64,000 bases of DNA from Rhexocercosporidium sp. MPI-PUGE-AT-0058 (Eukaryota > Ascomycota > Leotiomycetes > Helotiales). Location of the stretch: the NCBI GenBank assembly GCA_020746875.1, contig JAGTJL010000002.1:1-64000 (forward strand), given 5' to 3'. Below, one piece after another: positions 12,151 to 24,756 of the stretch. The translations under genes and the position numbers were made by a program. The notes under the pieces were generated by a model that saw nothing but the letters and a program-made list of their open reading frames with translations, was not told the origin of the DNA and did not search any database. The number at the start of each line of letters is the position of its first letter. Positions within the stretch are counted from its first letter, which is position 1.

Positions 12151-15100
12151 GTATTTCCTTATATTTTAGAAACTAAAGCTTACGTTTGCTTTTAAATTAA
12201 AGAATTATTAAAAGCAATTAGCTTTTTAAAATATAATAATTTATATCCCCGAGCTCAATTAATCTTTAATAAAATAAAATTATAAATAGAAATTTATAAA
12301 AGAGAATTTTACAAAAAAATATATAATAATATAAATAAAGCTCTTTAATTAAAAGGTAAGCTTATTATATAATTACTTTAAGAATAAATGAAAAATAAAA
12401 AATATATATAAAAGACTGCTTTAAAGCGAGTCTCTTAAAAGAGTTACTTTAATTAAGCACGAATATCTATTAAGTTAATAAGAGTAATAAATGCTTTAAA
12501 TTTCTGCCGAGAAAGGTTTTTAATAAATCCGTTAACTAATATATAACTTATAAGAAGATATTTTATTATAAAAGTACTTTTCTGAAATTCTTAGCGTAAT
12601 CATATATTCTGAATATTAACGTAGCGTAATTTAGTAAAAATACGTTAATTTTTACTAACGATTAACCGAATTATTTATTAATTATTACAGAAAATTATTC
12701 AAGTTGCTCTTATATTAAGGCGTAATTCTTAAAAGAATCGCTAAAGTGCTATAAGTTCCTTGCCGGTGCGCTTAACTTTAAAAAGCTCTACTTATATTAT
12801 AAACGTAATAATTATATCTTATAAAATTACTTTTTAAAGAATTAAACTTTTAAAAAATATGAAAATATATTTATTAGAAGATCGCCTTATCTCGATATCG
12901 TCCGCAAAAGAAGTATTTAATACTATTATAAGGTAAAAATCGCGCAGCTTATAACTGTAAGTAATTATTAAGAAACGAGTGCCGAAAAAGTAACGAATTA
13001 TCTAGTTAACTACAGTTAAGTACTCTCGGAAAAGATTAATTAAAAAATAAAAAAGCCTTAAAATAATAAAAGCGACGTTTACGCGTAATATAATTATAAT
13101 ATAAAGTATTAATTTAACCTTTTCTTAAAATTCCTTAATTTAAGCTAAAATAACTTGTTCTTAATTCTTTAGTAGCTCGATTTAAAGTAATAGTATATTT
13201 AAGCAATTTCTATTTATTAACTTAAATCGAAGAGCAACTTTTTGAATATAAGTATTATATATTAAAAAGATAATCTTTGCTAATCGATCTTTAATAATAC
13301 GAACGCTTAAGAATCACTCCGTTTGCTCTCTTCCGGTAAATTTATATATTGTATTCAAGCCGTCGATAATTAATTTAGCGTCTTTGAAAGCCGAATTATA
13401 GTAGAGCACTTAAATATCGTCGATATAAAATATTATAAATACCGTATATTACTTATTTATGAATATATAAAGCTTCTTTTTATAAGCGATTAACCCTAAA
13501 GTTATTAAAGTATAAGTAAAGTCACCGTACCATAGCGCCGGTGAATCCCTGAGTCCGTAAAGTGCGCGATTAACCTCTATTACTATTCCGTCTTATTTAA
13601 AACCGTTCGGTAAATAACAGCGTACGCGAGCACTTGTCTTACTTTGTTTAGCGTTAATAAAGGTATTTATTATATTAAATTAAATTATTTTTAAATCAAA
13701 TTAAGCTATAATAGCTATAACGGTTCTGAAAGAGCGAATAACTAAAGTAGCTATATATATTAATAAAATTAACGTTTTAGGCTATAAGTCTCCTTTCATA
13801 ACGACTCAGGAGCGACAGCGGGTTAAATACCTTAACGAATCGACTTTAGCATAAAATACTTATTTCAAAGGAATTAATTACTCAGTAATAAAAATATATT
13901 TAACGACTTTCTAACAGTTACGCGACTTAAGATTAATAATCTCTTTAATAACGTCGGCTCGGAAATGCTCTCTTAACGAGTAATCCTTAAGGTCTTTCCA
14001 ATTTAATAAGTCCTTAAGCATTTATAATTAATAAATCCGTAAAAGCTTAATTAATTATCGAATTTCGATATTTTTAAATATAAACGCTAATATAATAGCG
14101 TGAATTACACTCAGGTCTTTTCCGTCTCTTCGCACTAGTTCTTGATTAAGCCAGAAAATCCTTAGAAAATCCTTTAAATACTCGCGATTACTTAACGGTT
14201 ATAATAATTCTATAATTAATTCTTTAATAATTATTATATAAACGCTTCGGTTCGGTTTCGTTATTTTACTACTGACTCGAGTCTTTCGACTTTTATTAAT
14301 TACTTAATCTTTTATTCTTTTCTTTTTAAAAAGTTTAAATAAGCCGGAATTTAATTTAATTAAAGCTAAGAATAATAAGCGTAAACCTGACTCTCCGTCT
14401 TCTTTTGATTCCGATGATTACGAATGCTTCTTATATTTAGTTATTTAAAGTAAAGCTTTTAATTACTTAAGGCCGATATTTTCTTTAAATGCTCCCCGAC
14501 GCTTAAGACCGCGCTCTCGGTCGTATGGCCTTCTAAAGTAAATTACAATTTGTAATATTAACTTCCGCTTAAGGCTTATATTACTTTAGAAGTTTAATAT
14601 ATTACGTAAAATACTTCTCTTAATTGCGCTTTTAAATGCTAATTATCTTAAAGTATCGGCTCGTTTTGAGACCTGATTAAAGTGCTCGTGAATAAGAAGT
14701 CTAGCATTTTTTCTTAACTGAATTACCCTCGAGTTCTTATTAACGAGCGACTAAATAAAATCAAAAGCTATTAAATTAATTAGAAATAGCGTATTTACTT
14801 TTATTAATTTAGTTAAAAAGGGAGTAAATAACTTTACCCCCGAGTTTGAAAGCTTAACTAGAGGTTTTAATACCTCCGAACTCATAAGCTCGTCGACTTT
14901 TATAGCTTTTATTACTTTACTTAATTATTTTCCGTTCGGAGTAATAAACGGTATTTTTAATTCTAATATATTAAATACGCTCAGTCGGTTAATTATAATA
15001 AAACCAGCGTCTTAATCTTCTTCTTTTTTTTTTAATATTTCCGTAAAATCTTTTAATATTAAGCGCGGCTGGCCGACCGCTCTTTTTATATTTAAAGAGC

Positions 15101-16323
15101 CTAAATAAAAGAGAATTTTATTGAAAATAATATTCCGAGTTATTATTATATATTATAATTAAAGCACTTAGATTTTATAAATATTAAATAAGACGTATTT
15201 AATTAAGTAATTAAAATATACTCACGGGTTGACTTTAAAAGCTTTCTTTTAGCGGAGAGCTTTTCGGTCTTTAATTATAAGGTAGGCTCTATAGTCGTAC
15301 GTATATAAGTTGTTCTAATTAAGCCGTAAATCGGTTATTAGCTTTAGCGTGAACTTAGGATTATAATACCGAAAATACTGCTTAAACCAGGCTTAAAATA
15401 CTTCGTTCGGACTCTTAAAGCCTTTACGAGTAAATAAACTTATATTATAAAGAATAATTGCCGCTATTACTAATTCCGTCTAAAGCGCCCGGGGTAAATT
15501 AGTAAAGAAGCGCATCTTAATTAATTTATTAATTATTTTTTTTACTTGCGCGCTTAGCTTCTTTATTAAGTTGGTATATATATGAGGAGGTAAATTCAAT
15601 ATTAATACTACTCTCCTTATACTACTTTTCATACTCAGTTAATTTATTAATCCCTATAATTAAAGTATTATTATTTTAGTATATTTTACAAACCGAGAGC
15701 CCGAATTAGCGTCTCGTCCACGCTTTAAACGGTTTAAAAGCATTTAAAATAATAATTAACCCTTTAATTTTTAAAAGCCGCTTATAAAATTTCTTATTAT
15801 ATTCGTCCTTAATTAATAAAAGTTAATTATTCCCGTTAAACTTTATTAGAAAATCGAATAAATCTTAAGAAATGCAGTAAAAAGGACAAATAGCTATTCT
15901 CTTTAATTAACGACGACTTATTACTTATTATATTATAGCTATTATATAATACTCGTATTTTAACCGAGTTAAGCCTTAAATCTCGACGTTACGCGCATTT
16001 TTTATTAAGTTTTCCAAGGCTTCTTTTCTTAAGTAACTTGCGCGTAAATATTATAAATAGGCTTCGTTAACTCGTAACTTCAAATATTGTCTATTTAACT
16101 GAAAACCTTAGCGAATGCTCTTTTTTAGCGTTAAAAATATTAAAAAGCTATAATTTAAGCGAGTCAAAATACGGCGAGTAATTAAAGAAACCGAAGAGTA
16201 ATTAAAAGGCTTATATTTAAAAAAAGCTAAGTTAAATTATTACTATAATTACTTCAAAACCAGATTATCTTTAACTGTTTCCGTGCGTAAAGTGCAATCT
16301 AAATTATTATATTAAACTCTTAT

Positions 16324-16599
16324 TTACAAAAAGCGAGCTTTTGAAATAATATTAATATTAAAGCTTTTAACGACAGCGACGTTCGAAAGAGTTAAATCGC
16401 CTATATTCGGTCCGTTAAGGCCGTAGAAAGCACTTTTAAAGACTCGAGTACCGCGGCCTTTAATTATTAAGCTTAACGTTCCGGCTTTAACGCTATCGTC
16501 CGTAATAGATTTAATAAAGCTTTCGGGGATAAGAAAAGCTTCTGAATTTATTAAATAAATAATAGCTTTATTATTAAGTAAAATACTTTTTGCGAGCAA
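16324..16599 (-). pseudogene. Copia protease fragment (gag-pol of copy 2)
   Basis: The longest surviving open stretch of copy 2, 91 codons. The order of conserved pieces matches the aspartic protease region of fungal copia polyproteins: a serine/isoleucine-rich lead-in, ITDDSV, then IKGRGT, NGPNIGDLTLSNV and FNINIIS. The catalytic DTGA-type box expected near the start (LINSEA here) has been lost by mutation. It is part of the degraded gag-pol gene and not a separate gene. Confidence 0.8.
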
Positions 16600-18294
16600 A
16601 TAGCAATTTATATTTATAGTAGCGTATACCCCCGCAGCAGTAAGAGCTTCGTCGAGAAATTCAAGGCTTATAAGGCAAGCCTGAATATTTCCAGAGTATT
16701 TTGCTTTTACTAAAGCAGTTAGTTTTAAAACTATAGAAGCTGCTAATAACTGAATAGAAAAAGAATTACCGGAAGGCGGTCCGGAAGCTAATTACGCTAC
16801 TAATAGCATATTCTTATTAAGTTTGGCGATTTCTCGGCGAAGGTCAGGAAAGTCACTCTTTAATTAAAATCGAGTTTCTTTAATTTCCTTTACTAATAAT
16901 AAGTTCTTAAGGTTGCTCGCCGTCAAGCCGTCGTAGTAATACCGCAGTCTGTGACAATTAATAGCCTTATAGTAGTGAAAGCGATGCTTGCACGAGTAGG
17001 TATTTACTCGCGTGTTTAGCGACTGGTTTCGTTAAACCGACGGGGTTGCGAGAGTATTTAATCTTCTTTTAAAAGTAATATATAAGCTTACTGTCTTTTA
17101 TTATCCAGAGGCTATAAGTGATTCCTTATTAAGAGCAAATAATTAGTTAACGTAATTAAGTAAAGAATACTAGTTTATTACCCCGAGAGTATTATTTCTT
17201 AGTAATTCAGAGTATTATTCGCGCGCTTATTCCGGTGCGAGCTTCTCTTGCACCGCCTTAATAAAGTCAAGTATTACTAGCAGTCCTTTAACGTCCGGTA
17301 AGTCGTATAAGAAAGTATCTTAATAAGCTATTCTTTATTCTTAAAGCTATTCCTTAAAATTAACTTGCCTTATTTTAATAACAGCGAGCTTTTTCTTATA
17401 AGTAAATTATATTAGCGTGCGAGCACTTATTTCCGAAGGAGCGTAATTTCTCTTAAGGATCCGGAAAAATAACTAAAAAGTTTATAACTTTAATTAAAGG
17501 TCTCCGTTTATTATCTCGGTTAATTATTCCTTTTCTATATAAGCTTACTCGTTCTCGCATTCCCTAATTATTCTTTAATAAATAAAAAGATTAACTGTTT
17601 CTTAAATCTATTTATAAGCTGCCTTATAAGCTCGAGCCTTTTCCGTTTATTATACGAGCTTCCTTACGTATTCCCTTATAAGAATAGCATATATTAAAGC
17701 CACATTCTTAATTATAACCTTTGCCGGTAATAATACGCTCGGCTTAAGGCCTTTTTTTATAAGATCGCGAATATCTTTGTCCTACTTCGCCTAAGCCTAG
17801 AAGTTATACTTAATAGCTTCTTTATTTTATTATACTTTTAAATCGTCTAGTAATAAGAGTTTTAATTCGGCGTTAAGAAGGTTAAGAGCAATTAATAACG
17901 TAAGATTTATTAAATTCTATATCTTATAAAAGACACAAAAGGATTTAAACGCCTAATACTAAGGAGTCCAAGTGCGCTTATTGTAATTAAGAAGAATTCA
18001 ATTATTTAAAGAAGAGGCTAAAGTTAAATCTATTATAGCAAAGGAGTTACTCTCGTGAGCTCCGAGTATTTAATAGAAAAAGGACTAGAGAATTCAGTTA
18101 CTCGGCTTTTATACTCGTCCAGAGTAAAATAAAAGGGTTAATAGAAAACAGTAGTATGAATTATATTCTGTAATAAAATAGAAAATTCTGTAATATATAG
18201 CAGATACTCTCTACTTACAAACTTACTTCACAAGCTTCATTCAAATTAATAACGCACAAAAGGAAGAATATTAACTTAATAGCTTCGTTAACAA

Positions 18295-18304
18295 GGCTCA
18301 TAAC
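18295..18304 (-). other. Primer-binding site of copia copy 2
   Basis: GGCTCATAAC sits directly inside the 5' LTR. It equals the anticodon loop of eukaryotic initiator tRNA-Met with the CAT anticodon. It supports priming by a 5' half of that tRNA, as in Drosophila copia. No CCA-end match (TGG) is present. Confidence 0.78.
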
Positions 18305-18488
18305 TGTGGTGTAAAAGTGGATTAAAACACTATAAGCAGTTATAATTAAATTAAAGTAATTCCTTATTTTTCTAAAAGCTTTAAGAATTAAAAGAAAACA
18401 ATTATTCTCCTAAAAGCGGTCTACAGTAGCAGAACCTAATTAAATCACGTGCAGTGCCAAGAGAGCAGCTGCCCGTGCCTATACGACA
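18305..18488 (-). repeat. LTR of copia copy 2 (5' LTR with respect to pol)
   Basis: 184 bp, TGTGGTGTAA ... ATACGACA, TG...CA ends, followed by the AAATA duplication. It aligns end to end with the other three LTRs. Confidence 0.95.
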
Positions 18489-21400
18489 AAATATAATTAT
18501 AATAACCGGCTAGTCTTTATTACTAAGCCACCTAAAGATAATTACAGCCTTCTCTTCTTCGGTTCCCGACTTTGACGTGTACAAAGGACACGTGAGAATA
18601 TCCGCAAACTAGGCTACTTCCTCCCGCGTTTAATAATAAATAATGATTTTATCGCGGAAATAGTTAAAGATCTTCTATTAAGACTAATATATTTATATTA
18701 AGTCGGTAACTCTTTTAATCAAAGGCCTAGGTCTAGTCTTAAAGCTAACTATATATTTAATATTCGGTCGATTAGTCGATTCCTAAATAACTTTAGGCTT
18801 TACTAACTTATTATACTTAATAAACTCTTTTTATATTATAAAAAGTAAGGTTATTGTTAACTAGACCGTCTACGTCCTAACTTGCCGGACGTACTAGCTT
18901 AGTTAGGCTATATATAGCCGGTAATCACTGGCGGTAATAGTGAGATGACTCTCATCGATGACAATACGGTCGAGCTTTTACTTGCTGACTTAAATATAAT
19001 AATATTTAAAAAAGCCTTAAGTACACGCTGCTTCGACTAATATAATAATTAATAAAGCCGACTACTTACAATCTATTGTCTAAATTAATAGCCGGATGCC
19101 TACTTTGTGAAAGCGTCGTAGTATATCACTTCGTAAAGCAATTATTAATAAAACTAAGATAATAGTCCTAGTATTTACAATAATAGTATTAATTATAACA
19201 ACTATCGTCTTGCTTAAGCCGGTTTTTATTATTAAAATCACTTGCTCGACTAAACAAGGACTTATAATAATAAAAACGCTATTCCGTTAATTAAAAACCC
19301 GGAATTATAAGTCCGGTTTATAATATAACTTTTATGCTACCGCTAGTAAGTTAGTCTTAAAATAAGCCCTTCTTCGGCAAAGCTGACCACGCTTAAAAGT
19401 ATTAAGCATTCGCAGTGATAGCGTCTCTAAAGCGCTTTATAATCTCTTTTCTTAAAGAATATAATCGAACCGGAATAACGTATGCTAGCTCTTAGATGCT
19501 CGGTAATTCTAATATAGTAAAGCATTTATAATAAGCGTAATAATGCTAATATATATATAATTAAAAGTATAATAATTATAATTACTTTATTTAATTAAAG
19601 CAATAAGATTTAACTCGTCCTTAATATTTTTCCCGACGCTTTCCTTAAGATTAAAGTTTATCTATTTCTTAATAAAAAACTTCTCTTTAATAATTAATAT
19701 TATAAACTGCCGCTAATTAAAAGTATATAAATAAAGCACCTTTGCCTAAGTACACGCCTTATGTAAGCAAGCCGAAAGTGTCTTATTAACCTATACCGTC
19801 CCGTTTAATTTCGCTTAAAAGTATAAAGAAATAAATGCACTAGGCTTTTATTATTAAAAGAATAATTGCCTTAAAGGCAAAATAAATATAATATATAAAA
19901 GTAATAAATTATTAATCGCCTTTAAAATAAAGCGGATATTATCCTTATACGCCTTAAACTATTGCTGACCCTTATAATATTAAATATAAATTATTAATAG
20001 CTTTTCTTAAATAAATAAGTGGCGCTATCGAATATTATTATATTATATCGTTAAGAGTAACTTAGACGCTCGCAACGGTAAGCCGCCGGGGATATAATAT
20101 AACATTAATAACGGCTATAAGAACTCTTAAGCGTGTAACTCGTAAATGTCCATAGCTTTAAGACATAAGATTATGCTTTTATCCTTAGTCTTCGTTAAGA
20201 ATATAGCCCGGAGCTTAATATTACTTTAAATCCGCCGGAAGAAAGCGAGCTTAACACCTTTTACAAACTCGGTATTATTAAAATATAAGAGTTATAAGCC
20301 TCTAAAATCTTTTAAATTTAAGTCGTCCTTTAGCTACTATAATTCCATAGGAGTTAAGTCTTTTACTTAAAATAAGAGTTTATTATAAAGTAAAATATAA
20401 GCCCGTTAATATTCGGAAGCTATTAAGTTAAAGATTTGCGACATTTATAATTCTATTCTATAATATTCCACCGTCTGCCCGTTTAAAGACTACCGGGCTT
20501 AGTACTTAATAATTATAGTCTTTTCAACTCTAAATAAGTATAGCCTCTACTATAAAATATACTTAAACGGTGTCTTGGCTAGCTATTAAAAGAACTTTTT
20601 ATAGATTTTGGTAAAAAAGATAAAGATTTGATTTTCATTGTCTTATTCTTAAAAACAAATATAATTAAAGAGCATAAGCTAAGCAGTCTAGGTTAGAGCC
20701 GATAAGTGGCTATTAAAATTTCCCGGTTCTTCCTATAATCCTTAGCCTTTCCTACGGACTTTCCTATTTAATATAACGTAGAAACTTAAGACGGGCGATT
20801 TAAATAACACGTTATTAATAATATAATAGATTAAGGCTAAGTATAATCGCCGAATAACGTGTTTTAAAGTCAGCTTAGCTTTTTCTTCATCTTTAAGAGC
20901 CAATGTATTTATAATCTCATTTATAGCCTAGATTTACTAGGCAGTTAATTAAATAATATCCCTAGGTAATATTTAGTCTAGCTAAGCCCGAGTGAAATGA
21001 CCGCTTTTACGGTATATTATTTAATAATAATATATTAATAACTGTTTTATAATAGTAAAATAAATAATTAAAGTCGACGTATTCTTATAATACCGGAATT
21101 CATCTGCTTTGCCTAACGTCTTAGCATAAAATTTATTTAAGATATTAACCCGTTACTATGTTATTTTTTGGTTTAATAAAGTATTACTATATAACCGGTA
21201 GGCGTTTCTTAAGACAGCTTTAGTTATAATTAGGATTTAAACGAGATTAAGATCCTTAGTATTCTCGCTACTCGTATTAAGCTCTTTTTTTAATAGTAGT
21301 TTATATAAGCTTTAAATCTCCTCGTCTTTTAGCGTAATTATATAAGATGAAAAGTACGTTAAATTATGTAGCTATAGCACCCTTTTCGACCTTAAATCTT

Positions 21401-22000
21401 TAATATCTTAGATTATAATTGCTTATTTCTTAAGATTGTATTTCATATTTTTATAATCTTTTTTTAACTTTATAAATAATTCCTTTTCGAGCTTAGTTAA
21501 TAAAGTCGAATGGGCCGGGTTCGACGTCTTTACGCCCTTGAGAATAATAAAGTAAATAATTAAGGCATTATTAATAAAGTAAGTCTGGAGGAGGCAACTC
21601 TTTTAAAGCGGCGTCGACTTATGCTTTTTTATACTTTTTTTATTATGGCTAAATATATAGTCTTATATTCATAAGAGGCGGATTATATAAAAGGGATCTT
21701 TAAAGGAGTAAAAGAGACAGTAAAACCCCGCGTAAATTAAGAGGTGCTCAATTAGAGCAATTGGCTTCTTAGGCCTGTCCCTTTTTAAAGTCTTTAGGTC
21801 CCGTAGCGTTAACGCATTAATATATATTAAGTAAGCCTTTAAAACCAGACTTAATAGACAATGCGGCTCGCTCCGTAAGTGTCGCTCGACACTACTTTAG
21901 TTAAGAACTAGGCACGTCTGGCAGCGCCGGTATATAATTACTTAATAAAACGGATTATAAATAAGGTCTAGCGATATAGTAATAATAACACTAACTAAAT
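18489..22000 (-). pseudogene. Telomere-linked RecQ-like helicase, N-terminal and helicase-core segment
   Basis: Minus-strand remains of a large fungal telomere-linked helicase. Near the N terminus a zinc-finger-like CxxC followed by VERHL....H is encoded at about 21855-21925. The helicase core follows: a motif I remnant (KTGLSKT, 19205-19235), IALR.DMLRR-like sequence, a DESH box at 18945-18956, TVWLTATLP-like sequence at 18840-18875, ESTNRPNI at about 18780, and TREEVAQFA / YTSKSGTEEEKA at about 18560-18640. Telomere-linked helicases act on chromosome ends and are usually the most distal gene, as here. The frame is broken at many Gln and Trp sites by RIP, then by two copia insertions. The start codon is not certain; coding similarity fades near 22000. 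Confidence 0.85.
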
Positions 22001-22093
22001 AAAGACTTTTAGTAGGCGTAAATAAGTAAAAGTATTACTTATCGTTAACTTCTTTTAAGATATAACCTTTTAAAATATAAGTCCGTGCCTATT

Positions 22094-22130
22094 AGGGGGG
22101 CACAAAGCCGCAAGTGGTCCGCGCCCCCCT
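22094..22130. repeat. GC-rich inverted repeat
   Basis: AGGGGGGCAC and GCGCCCCCCT form a 10 bp inverted repeat (one mismatch) around a 17 bp loop, in strong contrast to the AT-rich surroundings. It could be a transposon end, a foldback footprint or a hairpin just upstream of the helicase start. Confidence 0.55.
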
Positions 22131-23625
22131 TTTAGACCGCAAAAGGAGCCTCACATAAGAGGTAGGTAATAAAAAGTTAATTATTAATAAAGGTAAATAA
22201 GAAGATAATAAGCGAGACCGCGAGTATAATAAAGGGACTATTAAGAGGAAAAGGAATAATAATAAAATACTTATAATATTAATTATAAGGAAATACAAAG
22301 AAAGCGACGCATTTATAAATTAAATGCGATAATTACGACGCGAAGCAATTAATACATAAAAAGTAAAAGATAAAAGTAGCAATAATAAGGCAAAAAGTAT
22401 TTAAGTCGAGGCTATATTAAAGATATTATATACTATATAAAGTAACTCCTATATTATATAAGAAAGCGAGTTGTATATAAGATAATATTATAAAAAATAT
22501 AATAATATTAAGTTAAAAAGTCGAGAGACTAAAAGATATTTTTAAGGCCTATAGGGTTCGAGAAGCAATTAATATAAATGACTTAATCGAGGTTTTAGGC
22601 AAGGGGCTTAAAGGTAAGCAGGACGTTTTTTAGCATTAAATATAAGTAATTTTTATATATATTGTAATTTAAGTTAAAATAAAATGAGTTATAAAGATAA
22701 TGCGTCTCGATTAACAATTAAAAAGGTTATTTCTTTTATAAATCGAAAAAGATAAAGAGCTTTTAAATATAATTATATTTTAGCCCTTGCGAATATAAAA
22801 AGTAAAGGATACAGTTTTAATAACATATAATAAAAATGGAATTTAAATTAATTACTTTATAAATAAAAACCTATAAAATAATTAAATATTTAAATTATTA
22901 TTTATAAAGTTAATTAATATTAAAATAAGGGAATTAATATAAATAAGAAGAGAATACTCGAAAAGGGGAAGTGACTAGTAAGAATATATTAAAGTAACGT
23001 AACTATCTAAAATAAAAAAAGGTATAAGTATAAATTAAAATAAATTAAAATTTAATTAAAGATTATATTAAAATTAATTCTTAAAGTAATATATAATAAT
23101 TAAAAGTTATATATATATAAAAGGTAAGATAATAAGCGGTTTTGAAATCACAAATGATTTTTAATAAGGGAATAGGTTATTACGCTAAACTTTATTTATT
23201 AATAAAGTTAATAAGAATTATTTATTATATGTATTTTTCGTTTATTATATAAGGACTACTAGTCAAAGCTTTCGCGTATTTTTGCTATGATTCCCTAAGG
23301 GAAAAGCTGGAAATTAGGAACAGTATTAATAAAGTTTTACTTAAAGAATAAAAGTCTTTAAGTCCTTTTAGTTTCCTTAAAAGATATTGGGAAGCTTAAC
23401 CTTTAAAGTTTTCTTGAGTTTATATATTAAGTAATCCTAGGTATTAAGCATCTCTTTATCCTTGTTTTTTTCGCGGTCCTTTCCCTTAAGGATAAGTGCG
23501 GATAAGAGAAGTATGCCGATAGTATTACCCCGTAAGCTAAGTATTTAGCCTTTAGTTAAAGGGGTTAATATAGTATACGTAAGTCGGTACTTTTGACGAA
23601 AAGGTGCTTAAAGTATTACGGTCCG

Positions 23626-23648
23626 TGTATTTACTCGGTGTAAATACA
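23626..23648. repeat. Perfect 9 bp inverted repeat
   Basis: TGTATTTAC, a five-base loop TCGGT, then GTAAATACA. It is perfect in a RIP-degraded stretch. It may be two abutting transposon ends or a terminator-like hairpin; no neighbour gene explains it. Confidence 0.5.
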
Positions 23649-24179
23649 GTGAGTTATATTAATCTTAATAATCGAAAAGTAAGTGTATTACGTATAATAA
23701 AATAAATAATAATTAATATAATTAAGATATTATTTTTAATTAAGTATAAAGCTTTTATTTAATGGCAGACATACTAGTCTTATATAAAACCTTCGTTCTC
23801 TTTACATCCCTCGGATCCCTTAAGAAATTAAATCTTTAAATCCTTGGATTCCTTTTGCTGTCGAGGGATCCACGGATTCAGGGATTTATTACGTGACTTA
23901 TTATTTACCGTAATTTAAATCTTTATTACGTGACTCCGTAGTCCTGTGATCCTTTCCTGGTCCTGGCTCCTATAGTCCGTCCAGGCTGCCGAGCTCCAGG
24001 GTCGAGACGCACGTGATACCCCTCTTGGGTATGTCCGTAATATAAGTAATTTATTTCGCACGCTTTAGTCAGTTAATCGTCTCGTGCTTATTTACTCCGT
24101 TAATAAAGACTTTCTGCATTTCTTCTTATTAACTATTCTCGTGCGCTTACTATTCTGTAATATCCTTAATTAACTAGTA

Positions 24180-24756
24180 GTTCGGCCGTCCGGCCTTAGT
24201 ATTAGCCCTGATAGCTTTATTTTCAAATATAATTACGCAGAAGTAATAAATAGCAGACTTAGGCTTAATAAAGAAAGTCTGCAGCTGGACCTTTAACTAT
24301 TACTTACTATTGTTCGCAGCGCTATTTTTATAATTTTTATTTTAATAAACCCGAAACTATTTCTAATTAAGTGTGAGAAATCTAGAACCTTCGCATATAA
24401 AACCGTCACGGATTACGAGGCCGTCGACTGTTAAACCCGGATTTACTAGTCTATAGTAAAAGTCGGCATTAAGCGGTTATTTATACTTTAAGCCAGAGTA
24501 CTCGACAATAATAGTATTTTAGGCTTTATTATAAATATTAAAGTACTAATCGCTTAAATAAGCGTATAAGTTCGAGATAATATCCCATGGACCGCCATCG
24601 CTTGCCACTTTTAGCGCGAGAATGTCGAGGGGGTGCATCAAACGCAATACTTAGGATTAACGAAAATAAATTACATGCCCGAGTACAGCTGGTTCGAAAT
24701 ATACATTTTACCTCTTGATATTAAGCAACCCTTATCTTGGGAAAGTAGTTGTGTTG
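24180..24756 (+). pseudogene. Unrecognised coding remnant, left part RIP-degraded
   Basis: The plus strand shows protein-like sequence in patches from about 24180, with TAA/TAG at Gln-like positions. From 24576 there is a readable stretch (DNIPWTAIA.HF.RENVEGV, then QTQYLGLT and MPEYSWFEIYILPLD) to a stop near 24756. The W..IA..F..R spacing is mildly reminiscent of a Myb/SANT-type helix, but this is weak. RIP damage is heavy on the left and light on the right of about 24580. I do not know the family. Confidence 0.3.

Larger units (their letters stand above)
10572..18488 (-). mobile_element. Ty1/copia LTR retrotransposon, copy 2 (RIP-degraded)
   Basis: Complete 7,917 bp element of the same family and orientation as the copy at 2440. 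It has 184 bp LTRs and is flanked by the exact 5 bp duplication AAATA (10567-10571 and 18489-18493). The minus strand carries gag, protease (open stretch 16324-16599), integrase, reverse transcriptase with YIDD at 13416-13427, and RNase H. The opposite-strand frame is at about 11212-12150. The outer LTR start is TA instead of TG, a G-to-A change fitting RIP. It interrupts the helicase gene between motifs IV/V and VI. Confidence 0.95.
22001..24170. other. RIP-degraded spacer upstream of the helicase
   Basis: AT-rich DNA with the RIP signature. I recognise no protein frame. Two small palindromes stand out (22094-22130 and 23626-23648). The open stretch at 22092-22298 on the minus strand is hydrophobic by composition only and is not supported as a gene. 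Confidence 0.5.

Noticed and set aside
2440..18488. The long similar blocks as a simple tandem or segmental duplication
   Set aside because: Each block has its own LTR pair and its own 5 bp target duplication, so they are two separate retrotransposon insertions.
22092..22298. 68-codon minus-strand hydrophobic open frame
   Set aside because: Composition is explained by AT-rich RIP-mutated DNA plus the GC palindrome at its 3' end; no start context or family resemblance.
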